DNA of 64,000 nt from DASQMT01 sp963835735 (GCA_963835735.1 CAWIGP010000009.1:424804-488803), one strand, 5' to 3'. Positions 35,078-43,480 are shown, counted from the stretch's first letter. The notes: generated by a model not told the origin, from the letters alone. A program made the numbers and translations.

Positions 35078-35851
35078 TCACTTCGCAGCGTTGGTGCCGC
35101 CGATGACTTCGGGCTCGTATTCGTCGTGGCGCCGCACCCAGCTCAGGGCGGGGTCCTTGCCGCGGCCGGCGGGCTGCTCCCAGTCCTCTTGGCGCCCGAG
35201 CGTGGTGAGATCGAGCCAGTTGTAGGTGCCGTTGAGCAGGTCGATGCCGCGCTCGAAGCAGGAGTAGGTGTGGAAGATGCGGTCCTCGCGGCGCAGGAAC
35301 GCGCTGACGCCCATCTCCTCGCCCGACCACCCGCGCCAGCGGGGGTTCTCTTGTTCGAGCTGGGCGAGGTCCTTGAAGTTGTATTCGACGGGCGCGACGG
35401 CCGGATCGAGGGTGACGTGGAAGTCGTAGTTGAAGTCGCTGCCGTATGAGGAGCACCAGGGGATGGTCCAGCCCATCCGCTGCTTATAGCGCCGGAGCTT
35501 TTCGATCGGCGCCCTTGAGATGGCCGTGAACGACGTGTTGCGCGCGTGCAGGTGGCTGAGATGGCCGACGTTGTCGATCCAGAACGTGCAGCCCGGGCAC
35601 GCCTCGTCGGCGTCGGGCTCGAACATCAGGTGATAGACCAGTAGTTGGGTCCGGCCCTCGAACAGGTCCAGCAGCGAGATTTCGCCGCGCGGCGCCGTAA
35701 AGCTGTAGTCCTTCGTGATCTCGACCATCGGCAGCCGGCGACGGGCGGCGTTGACCGCATCGCGGTGCCGGGTCAGCTCCCGCTCCTGCGAGAGCAGTTC
35801 GCGCCGCGCTGCCAGCCACTGATCACGGGTCGCCACTTGCGGATCGGGCAT
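35078..35851 (-). CDS. DUF899 thioredoxin-like protein
   Basis: 257 aa. The family pattern is clear: WLAARRELLSQERELTRHRDAVNAARRRLPMVEI, then FEGRTQLLVYHLMF, the Cys-containing CPGCTFWIDN in the place of a thioredoxin active site, FTAISRAPIEKLRRYKQRMGW, and YSCFERGIDLLNGTYNWLDLT. DUF899 proteins are thioredoxin-fold proteins of uncertain activity. ATG 35851 is preceded by CAAGGAG. Confidence 0.94.
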   Translation of the reverse strand: MPDPQVATRDQWLAARRELLSQERELTRHRDAVNAARRRLPMVEITKDYSFTAPRGEISLLDLFEGRTQLLVYHLMFEPDADEACPGCTFWIDNVGHLSHLHARNTSFTAISRAPIEKLRRYKQRMGWTIPWCSSYGSDFNYDFHVTLDPAVAPVEYNFKDLAQLEQENPRWRGWSGEEMGVSAFLRREDRIFHTYSCFERGIDLLNGTYNWLDLTTLGRQEDWEQPAGRGKDPALSWVRRHDEYEPEVIGGTNAAK

Positions 35852-35994
35852 GTCGGGCTCCTTGTCTCGTCGATCGCGAGGGTCGACTCGCTCGGCGACC
35901 CTCAACAAGTCGTCGCAGCACAAAGCATGATTTGGACAGCCGCGGAAGATCCCGCGCCGCCCGTTATGGCTGCAGATGCGTTGCGCGGGAGCGG

Positions 35995-36300
35995 CTAGGC
36001 GCCGGGCGGAGTGCCGGGCTTCGGCGGCCCGGGCGCGTCGGCCTCCGGCGCGGGCGCGGCGGCCGGCTCAGCGGTCGGCGCCGGCGTGTCGGTTGCTGGC
36101 GGGCGCGGACTCGCTGGCGTGTCGGGACCCTTGGCGCCCGGATCCTTCAGGGCTTCGCCGGCTCGCTTCGCCTTGTCGGTGACGCTGCCGGGGCCTTTGG
36201 CGATGTCCCTGAGCTCCTCGGCGTCCGCCTTGAGGCTGTCGGTGCCTCCGCGCCTGTCGATCAGCTGCTTCGCTTTGAGCTGCAGGCTCTTCAAGTTCAT
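35995..36300 (-). CDS. Small helical protein with Pro/Ala-rich tail, possibly antitoxin-like
   Basis: 101 aa. The N-terminal 50 residues form a charged helix (LKSLQLKAKQLIDRRGG, LKADAEELRDIAKG, KAKRAGEALKDPG), and the tail is low-complexity Pro/Ala/Glu. This resembles MT0933-like (Rv0909-type) putative antitoxins, but no toxin gene is adjacent. GGAGG lies 5 bp before the ATG. It follows the cupin-TPR gene by about 85 bp on the same strand. Confidence 0.6.
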   Translation of the reverse strand: MNLKSLQLKAKQLIDRRGGTDSLKADAEELRDIAKGPGSVTDKAKRAGEALKDPGAKGPDTPASPRPPATDTPAPTAEPAAAPAPEADAPGPPKPGTPPGA

Positions 36301-36385
36301 GAAACCTCCGAGTTCGTGCGTGTGCTCGGGCACTATGACAAGTCGCTTGTTTCGGGCTGCGGCCGGAAACGCCCTCGACTCGCGC

Positions 36386-37024
36386 TCAGCGAAGAGCCTC
36401 CTCGAACCGCGGGTCGTCGCGTACGGCGGCGAAGTCGTCGTCTCTGCGCGCGTCCTCGCGGAACCGCGGGAGCAGTTCGACGGACCGTCGGAGGTGGGCG
36501 AACGTCTCGTCGCCGGTGTCGCCCGCGAGCGTTGCGAAGCACGCGTAGTTGTAATGCAAGCCCGCGTGGTCCGGCATGTGCTCGAGGGCACCGCGGACCG
36601 CTTCGAGCGCGTCGGCGTACCGCTGTTCGCCGTAGGCGATCATCGACTCTTCGTGGAACGGCCACGCCTCACCCCAGTCGATCCCCTGATACGCCTCGCC
36701 GGGCGTGGCGCCGACAGCGAGGACGGTTCCGTCCCCGGTCGCCTTCCGCCGCGACTCCGGCCCGACGAACACGAGTGTTCCTGGCGGCGCGTCGACCGCC
36801 TCGCCGTCGACCTCGAAGGTCGCCTTCCCGTCGAGCACGATGTACAGCTCCTCCTGGCCCGACCCGGCCTCGTCATGCTCATTGATCAGCGTGCCGTCCT
36901 CGCCGGGCGTGTAGGCGTTGATTCCGAACGCGTGGATCCCGAGGTGCTCGCGCACCGGAATATCTCTGCCGCGCCGCTCGATGTCGTCGAGGCGCGCGAC
37001 TTGCCAGTTCGGCTTGTCGTTCAT
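36386..37024 (-). CDS. Cupin protein with C-terminal TPR-like helices
   Basis: 212 aa. Residues 25-115 are a cupin barrel (GINAYTPGEDGTLINEHDE, EELYIVLDGKATFEVDGEAVDAPPGTLVFVGPES), with His and Glu in the metal-ligand positions. After GEAWPFHEESMIAYGEQRYADALEAVRGALEHMPDHAGLHYNYACFATLAG the C-terminal half is a helical TPR-like array. Cupin + TPR proteins are found in actinobacteria; function not known. A good CCGGAGGTG precedes the ATG. Confidence 0.88.
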   Translation of the reverse strand: MNDKPNWQVARLDDIERRGRDIPVREHLGIHAFGINAYTPGEDGTLINEHDEAGSGQEELYIVLDGKATFEVDGEAVDAPPGTLVFVGPESRRKATGDGTVLAVGATPGEAYQGIDWGEAWPFHEESMIAYGEQRYADALEAVRGALEHMPDHAGLHYNYACFATLAGDTGDETFAHLRRSVELLPRFREDARRDDDFAAVRDDPRFEEALR

Positions 37025-37090
37025 CCGATCACCTCCGGTCTAGCGCGGGCCGTTGCGAATCATCGATCGTAGCCGCGGTCTATGCGCGGA

Positions 37091-37618
37091 TCAGCCGCCG
37101 TCGCGCTGCTGGACGAGCCGCGCGACGATCTGCTCGAACGCCGCGTCGGCCCGCGCGTGCAGCTCGTCGAGCGTGAGGAGCTGCACGGGATGCGGGATGT
37201 AGACCATGCGGTAGTCCGGCATCCCGAGCAGGCGCGCCTGCTCGAGCGCCTCGTCGAGGAACGGCTCGGTGGCCACCGCCGCGGTGGCGATTCCGAGCCG
37301 CTCGAGGCTGACCATGTCGTGCACACTGCACGACGTGCAGGAGCCTCAGTCGGCGAGGCCCTCCACCGCCAGGTCGCCACGGTTGGCGATGCGGCGGATC
37401 AGCTCGGGCTCAGCGGGCTTGGAGAAGATCTCCTTCGCGACGCGGAACGTCTCGGCGCCGTGCTCGCGTAGGCGCGCCTCGACGCGGTCGAGGAACTCGT
37501 CGCCCCGGCGCTTGGTGATGTCGAGCACCGCGACCCGCGCCCCTTCGAGCGTGTCGCGGCGTGGGGCGAGCGGCTCCGGCGCGCGCCGTCGCTCGTCGAA
37601 CGGGCTCACGTACTCCAT
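37091..37618 (-). CDS. UGSC family selenoprotein with in-frame UGA at codon 91
   Basis: Reading through an in-frame TGA at 37346-37348 joins two ends of one protein of 175 residues: MEYVSPFDERRRAPEP at the N-terminus, GDLAVEGLAD just before the UGA, then G-S-C-T-S-C-S-V-H-D-M and VSLERLGIATAAVATEP. The sequence across the stop is U-G-S-C, the name-giving motif of the UGSC (seleno)protein family. A perfect 8-bp hairpin with a GTG loop starts 11 nt after the UGA, at the spacing of a bacterial SECIS. The start (37618) overlaps the upstream gene by 11 bp, so they are co-translated. It would need SelA/SelB/SelD and tRNA-Sec elsewhere in the genome. Confidence 0.85.
37316..37334 (-). promoter_or_regulatory. 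SECIS-like hairpin after the UGA codon
   Basis: On the coding strand: GTCGTGCA-GTG-TGCACGAC, a perfect 8-bp stem with a 3-base loop. Eleven bases separate the UGA from the stem and 19 from the loop, within the range of bacterial SECIS elements, and the loop begins with G. It lies inside the UGSC coding region, as bacterial SECIS elements do. Confidence 0.75.
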
Positions 37619-38763
37619 GCGACCTCCCGGGAGACCATCTGCGAGGACATGCCCAAGCAGGGCCCGAGCACGGCGGAGTACCGCCCCGCCTCGCCGCCGG
37701 CGGCGATCAGGACGATGTCCTCCGGGCTGTCCCACTTGGTGACGAGTGTGTCGGGATCGGCCGCGTGGACCTGTGGCGTCGTCTCGCCACGGCGCAGCTC
37801 GCGCGCCGGCCTGCGGACGGATTCGAACATGGCCTCGCGCAGCCGCTGCTTGTCCCAGCCCGCGGCGCCGAACATCGCCTGGTGCTCGGGGCAGATGATG
37901 TACACGGACGACCCGCCGAGCGGCCACCAGTTCGGGCTCCACGTCGCGGCGCCGGCCCAGCCCAAGACATACGCGAGGTCCGCCGGCGTGGTGGCGCGGT
38001 GGTCGGAGATCGACAACGGCGCGTCGCAGCCCACGACCGTCACGACCGAGTCCTCGCGCGAGAATCCGCGCTCGACGTGCAGCGCCTCCCACGGGCTGCC
38101 CGCCTCGTCCTCGGCGATGCAGAAGCCCAGCTTGCCGGGGTGCCCCAGTGTCGATCGGTCCAACCGCCCGGGCGCGCCTTGTCCGGTCAGCGTGACCACC
38201 AGCCTGAGCGCGCGCCCGATCGTCAAGTTCGCCCGCCAGCCGGGACCGAGCACGCCCATCCCGCTGTGTACGCCGATCGCATCGCGGATCGGACCGCTGA
38301 CGATTACGAGTTGGCCCGCGGGCTGGGTCGTCACGGCCTGCCCGTTGAGGTTGAAGGCCGGGTCGAGCGCCGCCTCCACCGCCGCGAGGACCACCGGGAA
38401 GTACGCCGGGCGGCAGCCGGCGAGGACCGCGCAGGCGGCGACGCGCTCGAGTGTCGCCTCGCCCATCCCGGGCGGCACCTCGCCAAGCGACCGTTGCGGG
38501 TCGCGGCCGCCGAGCATCGCCTCGACGCGCGAGCGCGTGGGCGGGACGACCGGAAGCCCGTCGGTCCACCCGCGCTCGAACATGTCGTCCATCTCGTCGG
38601 TGGCTCCGGCGCCCTCGATCAGGGCCAGCATCTCCTCGTCATACGTAGACTTGGCCGCGCAGCCGGGCTTCGTGCGCGGCGGCTCGTCGGTGATCTCGGG
38701 AGCCGGTGCGCCGACTGCGCGGCAGGCCTGGCCGACAGCACCGATAGCGCGCCGGCGTCCCAT
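37606..38763 (-). CDS. Conserved UGSC-associated protein (C-terminal part of a redoxin fusion?)
   Basis: 385 aa if it starts at 38763. The useful sequence begins about QACRAVGAPAPEITDEPPR and includes KPGCAAKSTYDEEM, GWTDGLPVVPPTRSRVEAMLGG, GEVPPGMGEATLERVAACAVLAGCRPAYFPVV and ASGPIRDAIG-like segments. I do not recognise a named domain. The PGCAAK Cys may be redox-active. The first residues fit in sequence to the end of the upstream redoxin (GWDAGALSVL...GQACRAVG) if one base is added near 38735, so the two probably form one protein of about 512 aa (37606-39143). Its stop overlaps the UGSC start. Confidence 0.75.
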   Translation of the reverse strand: MGRRRAIGAVGQACRAVGAPAPEITDEPPRTKPGCAAKSTYDEEMLALIEGAGATDEMDDMFERGWTDGLPVVPPTRSRVEAMLGGRDPQRSLGEVPPGMGEATLERVAACAVLAGCRPAYFPVVLAAVEAALDPAFNLNGQAVTTQPAGQLVIVSGPIRDAIGVHSGMGVLGPGWRANLTIGRALRLVVTLTGQGAPGRLDRSTLGHPGKLGFCIAEDEAGSPWEALHVERGFSREDSVVTVVGCDAPLSISDHRATTPADLAYVLGWAGAATWSPNWWPLGGSSVYIICPEHQAMFGAAGWDKQRLREAMFESVRRPARELRRGETTPQVHAADPDTLVTKWDSPEDIVLIAAGGEAGRYSAVLGPCLGMSSQMVSREVAWST

Positions 38764-39143
38764 CCGACCACCGTCCCCGCGACCGAGGCGTCGCGGTCGA
38801 GCAGGAACGTCGTCGGCAGGCTCTCGAGTGCGTATGCGCGTGACGTGTCATACGGCGCCGGCTCCGCGAGCACGGTGCCCTTGAAGACCGCGTCGCGCGC
38901 GACGCGGGCAGCGACCTCGAGCGGGTCCTCGAAGACGACCGCAACGCGGACACCCGCGTCGCGCAGCGGCACGACGATCGGACCGAGCCGGCGGAGGGCG
39001 AGCGCGCACGTCGGGCACTCCTCCGACGCGAAGATCACAAGCGCCGGTCCGTCGGAGACGAGGTCGTCGAGTCCGACCGACCCGCCGGTTGTGCTGGGCA
39101 GCTCGAACGACGGGGCGCGGATGCAGGACACCGGGTCGGCCAC
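38619..39143 (-). CDS. Redoxin (AhpC/TSA-type thioredoxin fold), frame runs out at 38735
   Basis: From GTG 39143: ADPVSCIRAPSFELPSTTGG, then SDGPALVIFASEECPTCALALRRLG with a CPTC active-site pair, PLRDAGVRVAVVFEDP, and LESLPTTFLLDRDASVAGTVVGWDAGALSVL. This is a peroxiredoxin/thioredoxin-like domain that should catalyse thiol-disulfide exchange. After VL the frame continues in an unconvincing Arg/Ala-rich tail to 38619; one base added in GTGCTGTCGGCC (about 38730-38741) brings it into the frame of the downstream protein (see there). Divergent from the metallo-beta-lactamase-fold gene. Confidence 0.75.
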   Translation of the reverse strand: MADPVSCIRAPSFELPSTTGGSVGLDDLVSDGPALVIFASEECPTCALALRRLGPIVVPLRDAGVRVAVVFEDPLEVAARVARDAVFKGTVLAEPAPYDTSRAYALESLPTTFLLDRDASVAGTVVGWDAGALSVLSARPAAQSAHRLPRSPTSRRARSPAARPSLRMTRRCWP

Positions 39144-39205
39144 GGTGGCCACACGGTACCGCCGATACGCGCGCGACCGGAGGCCGAACGCGCAACGATG
39201 ACGCC

Positions 39206-40107
39206 ATGAGCACAACCGAACCGGGCACCCTCACTTACGACGTCTTCGTCAATGACCCGCCGCCCCAGGAGGGGGATCGCTTCCCAACGGGGAGCCGAAG
39301 CTGTTCTCGCCCATGGCCAGCACGCTGATCTCCGGCAGCGAGGATGCCGTGCTGACCGATCCCGGGATGACGATCGAGCAGGCGCGCGCGCTCGGCGACT
39401 GGGTCGCGAGCAAGGACCGGAACCTCACCGACATCTTCGTCACCCACGGCCACGGCGATCACTGGTTCGCCGCCGGGCTGCTGGCGGAGCGCTTCGGGGC
39501 GCGCGTCGTCGCCAGCGCGGGAACGATCGCGCAGATGGAGGGCAACGCGGCGGCACGGCCGCTGCTCTGGGACAAGGTGTACTCGGGGATCCCGCCGACG
39601 CCGGTCACAGCCGTGACGGTCCCGCATAACGGCTTCACGCTCGAGGGACACGAGTTCGTGATCGTCGAGGTCGGCAACACCGATAGCGAGGACACCACAG
39701 TCCTGCACGTCCCGGACCTCGAGCTCGTCGTCGCCGGTGACGTGATCTACAACGGCGTCCACATGTACCTGGCGCAGCCCGCGATCGAGGGCGGCTTCGG
39801 ACCGTGGCGCGCGGCGATCGACAAGGTCGAGTCGCTCAAGCCCCGCCACATCGTCGCCGGGCACCAGAACAAGAAGCTCGACGACGACGCCGAGCGGACG
39901 ATCGCCGAGACCCGGCAGTACCTCGACGACGCGCAGGCGCTCCTGCAGACGGAGAAGACGGCCGTCGACTTCTTCAACGCGAAGCTCGAGCGCTACCCGA
40001 ACCACCTGGGCCGGTACGTGCTGTGGGCCGGTGCCCAGACGCTCTACGGCGTGCCCGAGCACCCCGAGGAGGATCCCCGGAAGATCAGCGTCGCGTCCTG
40101 GCTCTAG
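39206..40107 (+). CDS. MBL-fold metallo-hydrolase, with an N-terminal frameshift
   Basis: About 300 aa. The first metal motif is THGHGDHW, followed by AGD (in LVVAGDVIYNGVHMYL) and AGHQNKK, so the site looks complete. The first part, MSTTEPGTLTYDVFVNDPP with ATG 39206, is in another frame; adding one C to TTCCCAACGG near 39285 joins it to EPKLFSPMASTLISG. Without that correction translation would begin at ATG 39313 and lose 36 residues. Roles in this family range from hydrolases to glyoxalase II-like enzymes. Confidence 0.88.
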
Positions 40108-40126
40108 TCGCCTCGAGGCATGAGCC

Positions 40127-40159
40127 GCAGCCCGGCCGGCCTGGTCCGGGCCAGGCTGC
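40127..40159 (+). terminator. Hairpin after the MBL-fold gene
   Basis: GCAGCC and CCTGG on the left pair with CCAGG and GGCTGC on the right around a GC-rich centre, 20 bp after the stop codon, and TTTC follows. The stem is imperfect (a GC-rich bulge), so it is a moderate terminator candidate. Confidence 0.4.
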
Positions 40160-40246
40160 TTTCGCAGCGAGGTCGCGGCCGGCGGGTCCGCGCCCGATCC
40201 ACCGATCGGTTGAACGCGCTCACCGCGGTTGAGAGGATCGGCGGCG

Positions 40247-41401
40247 ATGTCCGGCACGCGCACCGCCGAGCCTACCGCCGAGCCGGCCCAGGCGACGGTC
40301 GCCGCCGAGCGCGCCGGCGGTGCCGTCGCACTGACCGGGCCGGCGCCCGTGCGGAGCGCCGCCGCGCGGGCCGCGACGCTCGGCCGTCTGCCCACCGACG
40401 CGGTGCGCCGCGATTACGTGCGCGCGATGGGCGCCGCTTACGGCAACCGGGACACCGCACGGCTTGTCGCGCGAGCGCAGCGGCGGACGCTCGCCCGCCT
40501 GATCGACGCCTCGGCGGTGGAGAAGATCGCCAGAGGCGCGGGCGGCAAGCCGATGGCCGCGCACCACCTGCTGTGGGAGCTGATCCACCTGTTCGCGCCC
40601 GAGAAGGCGTTCAGCCTCAGCGGCAGCACGTACGAGGCGGCCCAGAAAGGGTTCAGGCTCGACGGATCGGCGCTCGTGATCGGCGACGACGTCGTCGCCC
40701 GCGTCGCCAAGGGCGATACGACGGCGGTGGGGCAGGAGCTCAAGACCGCGCTGGCCGGCGTGGCCGACCCGTTCAAGCAGCTCGCCGCCGGCGGGGTCAG
40801 CGTCAAGGATGCGCCGGAGCACATCGGGGTCCCGCGCGTGATCCAGGAGGGCGCCGAGGTAGCGTGGTCGAAGTCACTACCCGGTACGAAGTCGCAGGAG
40901 CGGGGCGGGATCATCATCGAGGACTCGAGTGGCGGCTACGGCTATAAGGCGGGCAAGGCTGGCACGAGCGGCACGTTCAGTCCGAATTACGGGGACGTGA
41001 AGAAGGGCGAGAAGCTCCTGGGCACCCTGCATACGCATCCCTACTCGGCGAAGGAGGGTGGCTACACCGACGTCTCCTTCAGCGGGGGAGACCTCGCGGA
41101 TATGGCGAACCAGCGCGACAAGATCGCCCTCGTGCGCTCCGGCGACGGCTGGTTCGCGGTCGCGACCTCGAAGGAGTTCGAGGCGCGGGTCACGAAGGCC
41201 AAGAGCAAGCGGAAGCTCTACAAGGAGATCGACAAGCGCTGGACGCAGCTGTTCAACGCCGCCACCGGCAACACGAAGGTGCGCGCGGAGGTCGCAACGC
41301 CCAAGGTCTGCCAGGAGTTCCAGCTCCTCTACTACGTCGGGCACGACGGCTCGCTCTCGATGCCGCCCGACATGGCCAAGGCCTACAAGGCGACGCCGTG
41401 A
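40247..41401 (+). CDS. JAMM/JAB-motif protein, possible exported toxin-like effector
   Basis: 384 aa. The C-terminal half holds LGTLHTHPYSAKEGGYTDVSFSGGDLADM: His262-x-His264-Pro and Ser279-x-x-Asp282, the JAMM metal-protease/deaminase-like pattern, with an upstream Glu (219 or 225) as possible general base. This resembles DUF4329/JAB domains found in polymorphic toxins and effector cargo. The N-terminus is Ala-rich and contains YGNRDTARLVARAQR (66-80), like the N-terminal motif of proteins associated with contractile injection systems. There is no signal peptide. Its stop overlaps the start of a 121-aa gene by 4 bp (GTGA). Alternative: a housekeeping JAMM enzyme. Confidence 0.65.
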   Translation: MSGTRTAEPTAEPAQATVAAERAGGAVALTGPAPVRSAAARAATLGRLPTDAVRRDYVRAMGAAYGNRDTARLVARAQRRTLARLIDASAVEKIARGAGGKPMAAHHLLWELIHLFAPEKAFSLSGSTYEAAQKGFRLDGSALVIGDDVVARVAKGDTTAVGQELKTALAGVADPFKQLAAGGVSVKDAPEHIGVPRVIQEGAEVAWSKSLPGTKSQERGGIIIEDSSGGYGYKAGKAGTSGTFSPNYGDVKKGEKLLGTLHTHPYSAKEGGYTDVSFSGGDLADMANQRDKIALVRSGDGWFAVATSKEFEARVTKAKSKRKLYKEIDKRWTQLFNAATGNTKVRAEVATPKVCQEFQLLYYVGHDGSLSMPPDMAKAYKATP

Positions 41402-41763
41402 CCGAGGTCCGCGCGGAGCGCGAGCATGACGGCGAGCGCGCCACCGCGGTCGTGCGCACGGACCAGCCGGGGCCGAACGCGCAGCGGCTCGCCGGCGCCG
41501 TCGCTTCCGCGCGGCTCGGCCGCGGCCTGCTGGCCGGGGGCGACGCGGAGGGCGCGATCGCGGCAGCGCGCGCCGGCCTCGAGGAGGCGGGCGAGCTGCC
41601 GTTCGACCCGGAGCTGAAGGACGACACCGACCTGAAGCTGTCCGCCGCCGAGGACCGCCTGGCTGAGGGCTATGCCGTCGACGCCGCTGAGGTGATGCTC
41701 GACATCCTTGATATCCGGGCCGACCTGCACGCCCGCGCTCAGCGCGCAGTCATCCTCGACTGA
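41398..41763 (+). CDS. Small partner protein of the JAMM protein (possible immunity protein)
   Basis: 121 aa from GTG 41398, overlapping the upstream gene by 4 bp, so translation is coupled. It is acidic and helical (EGAIAAARAGLEEAGELPFDPELKD, LSAAEDRLAEGYAVDAAEVMLDILDIRADL) and has no signal peptide or membrane helix. No family is recognised. Size, charge and coupling fit an immunity protein or a chaperone for the upstream product, but this is inferred only from layout. Confidence 0.6.
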   Translation: MTEVRAEREHDGERATAVVRTDQPGPNAQRLAGAVASARLGRGLLAGGDAEGAIAAARAGLEEAGELPFDPELKDDTDLKLSAAEDRLAEGYAVDAAEVMLDILDIRADLHARAQRAVILD

Positions 41764-42212
41764 GCATCACGCCCAAGGCGCGCCTCAAAGTAAGAGTGAG
41801 CCTGCGTTCACTGCTCCGAGCCGGGCGACCCTGACCACTGCCGCTTCCGCCCTGGGACCGGATGTCGCTCCTGCAAAGGAAGCCGACAGTCGAGCCCGCC
41901 CAGCCGAAAGTCACGAATCTGGACGGATGTTCTCGTCGACAAGCCGACGGTGACGATACGGTGCGCCGAGTCGGTTCGTCGTTGAAGGATGGGTCACGGA
42001 AGGCCGTATCGGAGGCGTTGTCGTGAGCTGGGGTCAACGACGACCCCGGCGCGCTTCCTTGGACCCGACTCGCTACGGCTTTCGCCCGTTGGCGGCCGTG
42101 CTGGTTTTGCTGCTCTGCGATAGCGAGCTCCGCATGGCTCGGCACTTCTCCGCGCTGCCGCTGATCGCGCGAAGCGGCAGTCCACATCACCGGAGAGGGA
42201 GACTGTGTCGAC
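41764..42212. other. Intergenic region with a short hairpin
   Basis: About 450 bp with no supported gene. GGGGTC-AACGAC-GACCCC at 42030-42047 is a 6-bp G/C hairpin that could end a transcript. The last 20 bp contain GGAGAGGGAG before the SnoaL gene. Confidence 0.4.
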
Positions 42213-42683
42213 ATGAGCGCCGACCCGGACCCGGCCCATCCACCGTCGAGCAACCGAGCGATCGAGAACCTGATCGCAACATACGCCGAGCTCGTGGACG
42301 ACGGTGATTTCCGAGGGGTTGGCACCCTCCTCGCGGACGCCACCTTCACGGGCGTCGCCGGGTCGGTGAGCGGCCGGGACGCGATCGAGAAGATGCTCCG
42401 GGACAGCTTGATCGTCTACGACGACGGCACGCCGCGGACCAAGCACGTCACCACCAATATCGCGATCGAGGTCGATGAAGGGGCGGGCACGGCGGTCTCG
42501 CGTTCGTACTTCACCGCTCTTCAGGCGCTACCCGGACTGGCTCTGCAACCGATCGTTTGCGGTCGCTATCTAGACCGCTTCGAGCGCCGCGACGGGCAGT
42601 GGCGCTTCGTGGAGAGGCACGTCCGAACCGATCTCGTCGGCGACGTGAGCCGGCATCTGCGCCACGCCGACGGCGGCCCGTAG
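42213..42683 (+). CDS. SnoaL-like (nuclear transport factor 2 fold) protein
   Basis: 156 aa. NRAIENLIATYAELVDDGDFRGVGTLLADATF and SGRDAIEKMLRDSLIVYDDGTPRTKHVTTNIAIEVDE form the helix-sheet core, with SYFTALQALPGLALQPIVCGRYLDRFERRDGQWRFVERHV in the C-terminal sheet. The His in RTKHVTTN is a usual active-site position. Ligand unknown. Distinct from the SnoaL-like genes at 6654 and 55578. Confidence 0.88.
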   Translation: MSADPDPAHPPSSNRAIENLIATYAELVDDGDFRGVGTLLADATFTGVAGSVSGRDAIEKMLRDSLIVYDDGTPRTKHVTTNIAIEVDEGAGTAVSRSYFTALQALPGLALQPIVCGRYLDRFERRDGQWRFVERHVRTDLVGDVSRHLRHADGGP

Positions 42684-42877
42684 TCCTCCCCGGCGCGCAC
42701 GCGACCGTCGCGCGGAGCAGAAGGTAAGCCGGCCGAGCTGCCCTCCGCCAGCGAAGTCCGTGCACCGATTGACAGCATCGCCTTACGGAACCCCGCGCTC
42801 GTTGTCCGACGGATGCGAGCGTCCGCGGCAGTTCCCCCAGGCGCTCGCTCGGGACGACACGCAGGTGGCAGATTCGC

Positions 42878-43435
42878 TCAGGCGGTCACGAACTCGATGC
42901 CGTAGCGGGGCGCCGCTTCGGCGTAGCGGGCGGCGACGTCCTCGACATTGTCCGGCGGCGGCTGGTTGGGGTCTTCGGCGCGCTCGAGCGTCTCTGCGAA
43001 GAACGCTTCGATGCCGGCCGGGGAGAAGGTGAGGATCACGCGGGCCGGGGCCGACCCGGCGTTGTGGAACCGGTGCAGCGCGCCGCGCGGGACGTTGACG
43101 AAGTCGCCCACGGTGGCGATGACGATCCGGTCGCCGAGGAGAAACTCGACGTCGCCCTCGACGACGTAGAACGTCTCGTCCTCGTTGCGGTGGATGTGCG
43201 GGGGCGGACCGCCACCGGGCGGCACGAGCGCCTCCATCGCGAAGTACGCGCCCCCGGTCTCGGCTCCGGTGACCAGGAACGTATAGAGGTCCCCGGGACC
43301 CCAGTACATCTCACCGGTGCGTGCAGGCCGGTGCAGCAACTGCCCGGCAGCGCGCGCGAGCACGTCTCCGGCGCTCGATGCTGCGGGCGCGGTCGTCTGC
43401 AGGTTCGCGTCGGGTGAATGGTGCTCGAAAGGCAT
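42878..43435 (-). CDS. Cupin domain protein
   Basis: 185 aa with the cupin signature PPPHIHRNEDETFYVVEGDVEFLLGD (two His and a Glu at metal positions), then PRGALHRFHNAGSAPARVILTFSPAG with the fourth ligand His. It could be a dioxygenase or a small-molecule binder. ATG 43435 is chosen at the start of the conserved part; a longer open frame upstream is not needed. It is followed on the same strand by the IclR gene upstream (43481-44155), which may regulate it. Confidence 0.9.
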   Translation of the reverse strand: MPFEHHSPDANLQTTAPAASSAGDVLARAAGQLLHRPARTGEMYWGPGDLYTFLVTGAETGGAYFAMEALVPPGGGPPPHIHRNEDETFYVVEGDVEFLLGDRIVIATVGDFVNVPRGALHRFHNAGSAPARVILTFSPAGIEAFFAETLERAEDPNQPPPDNVEDVAARYAEAAPRYGIEFVTA

Positions 43436-43480
43436 GGCCCGAGCATGCCGCCGCCACCCGGCCGCGACCACCGCCGTTCG

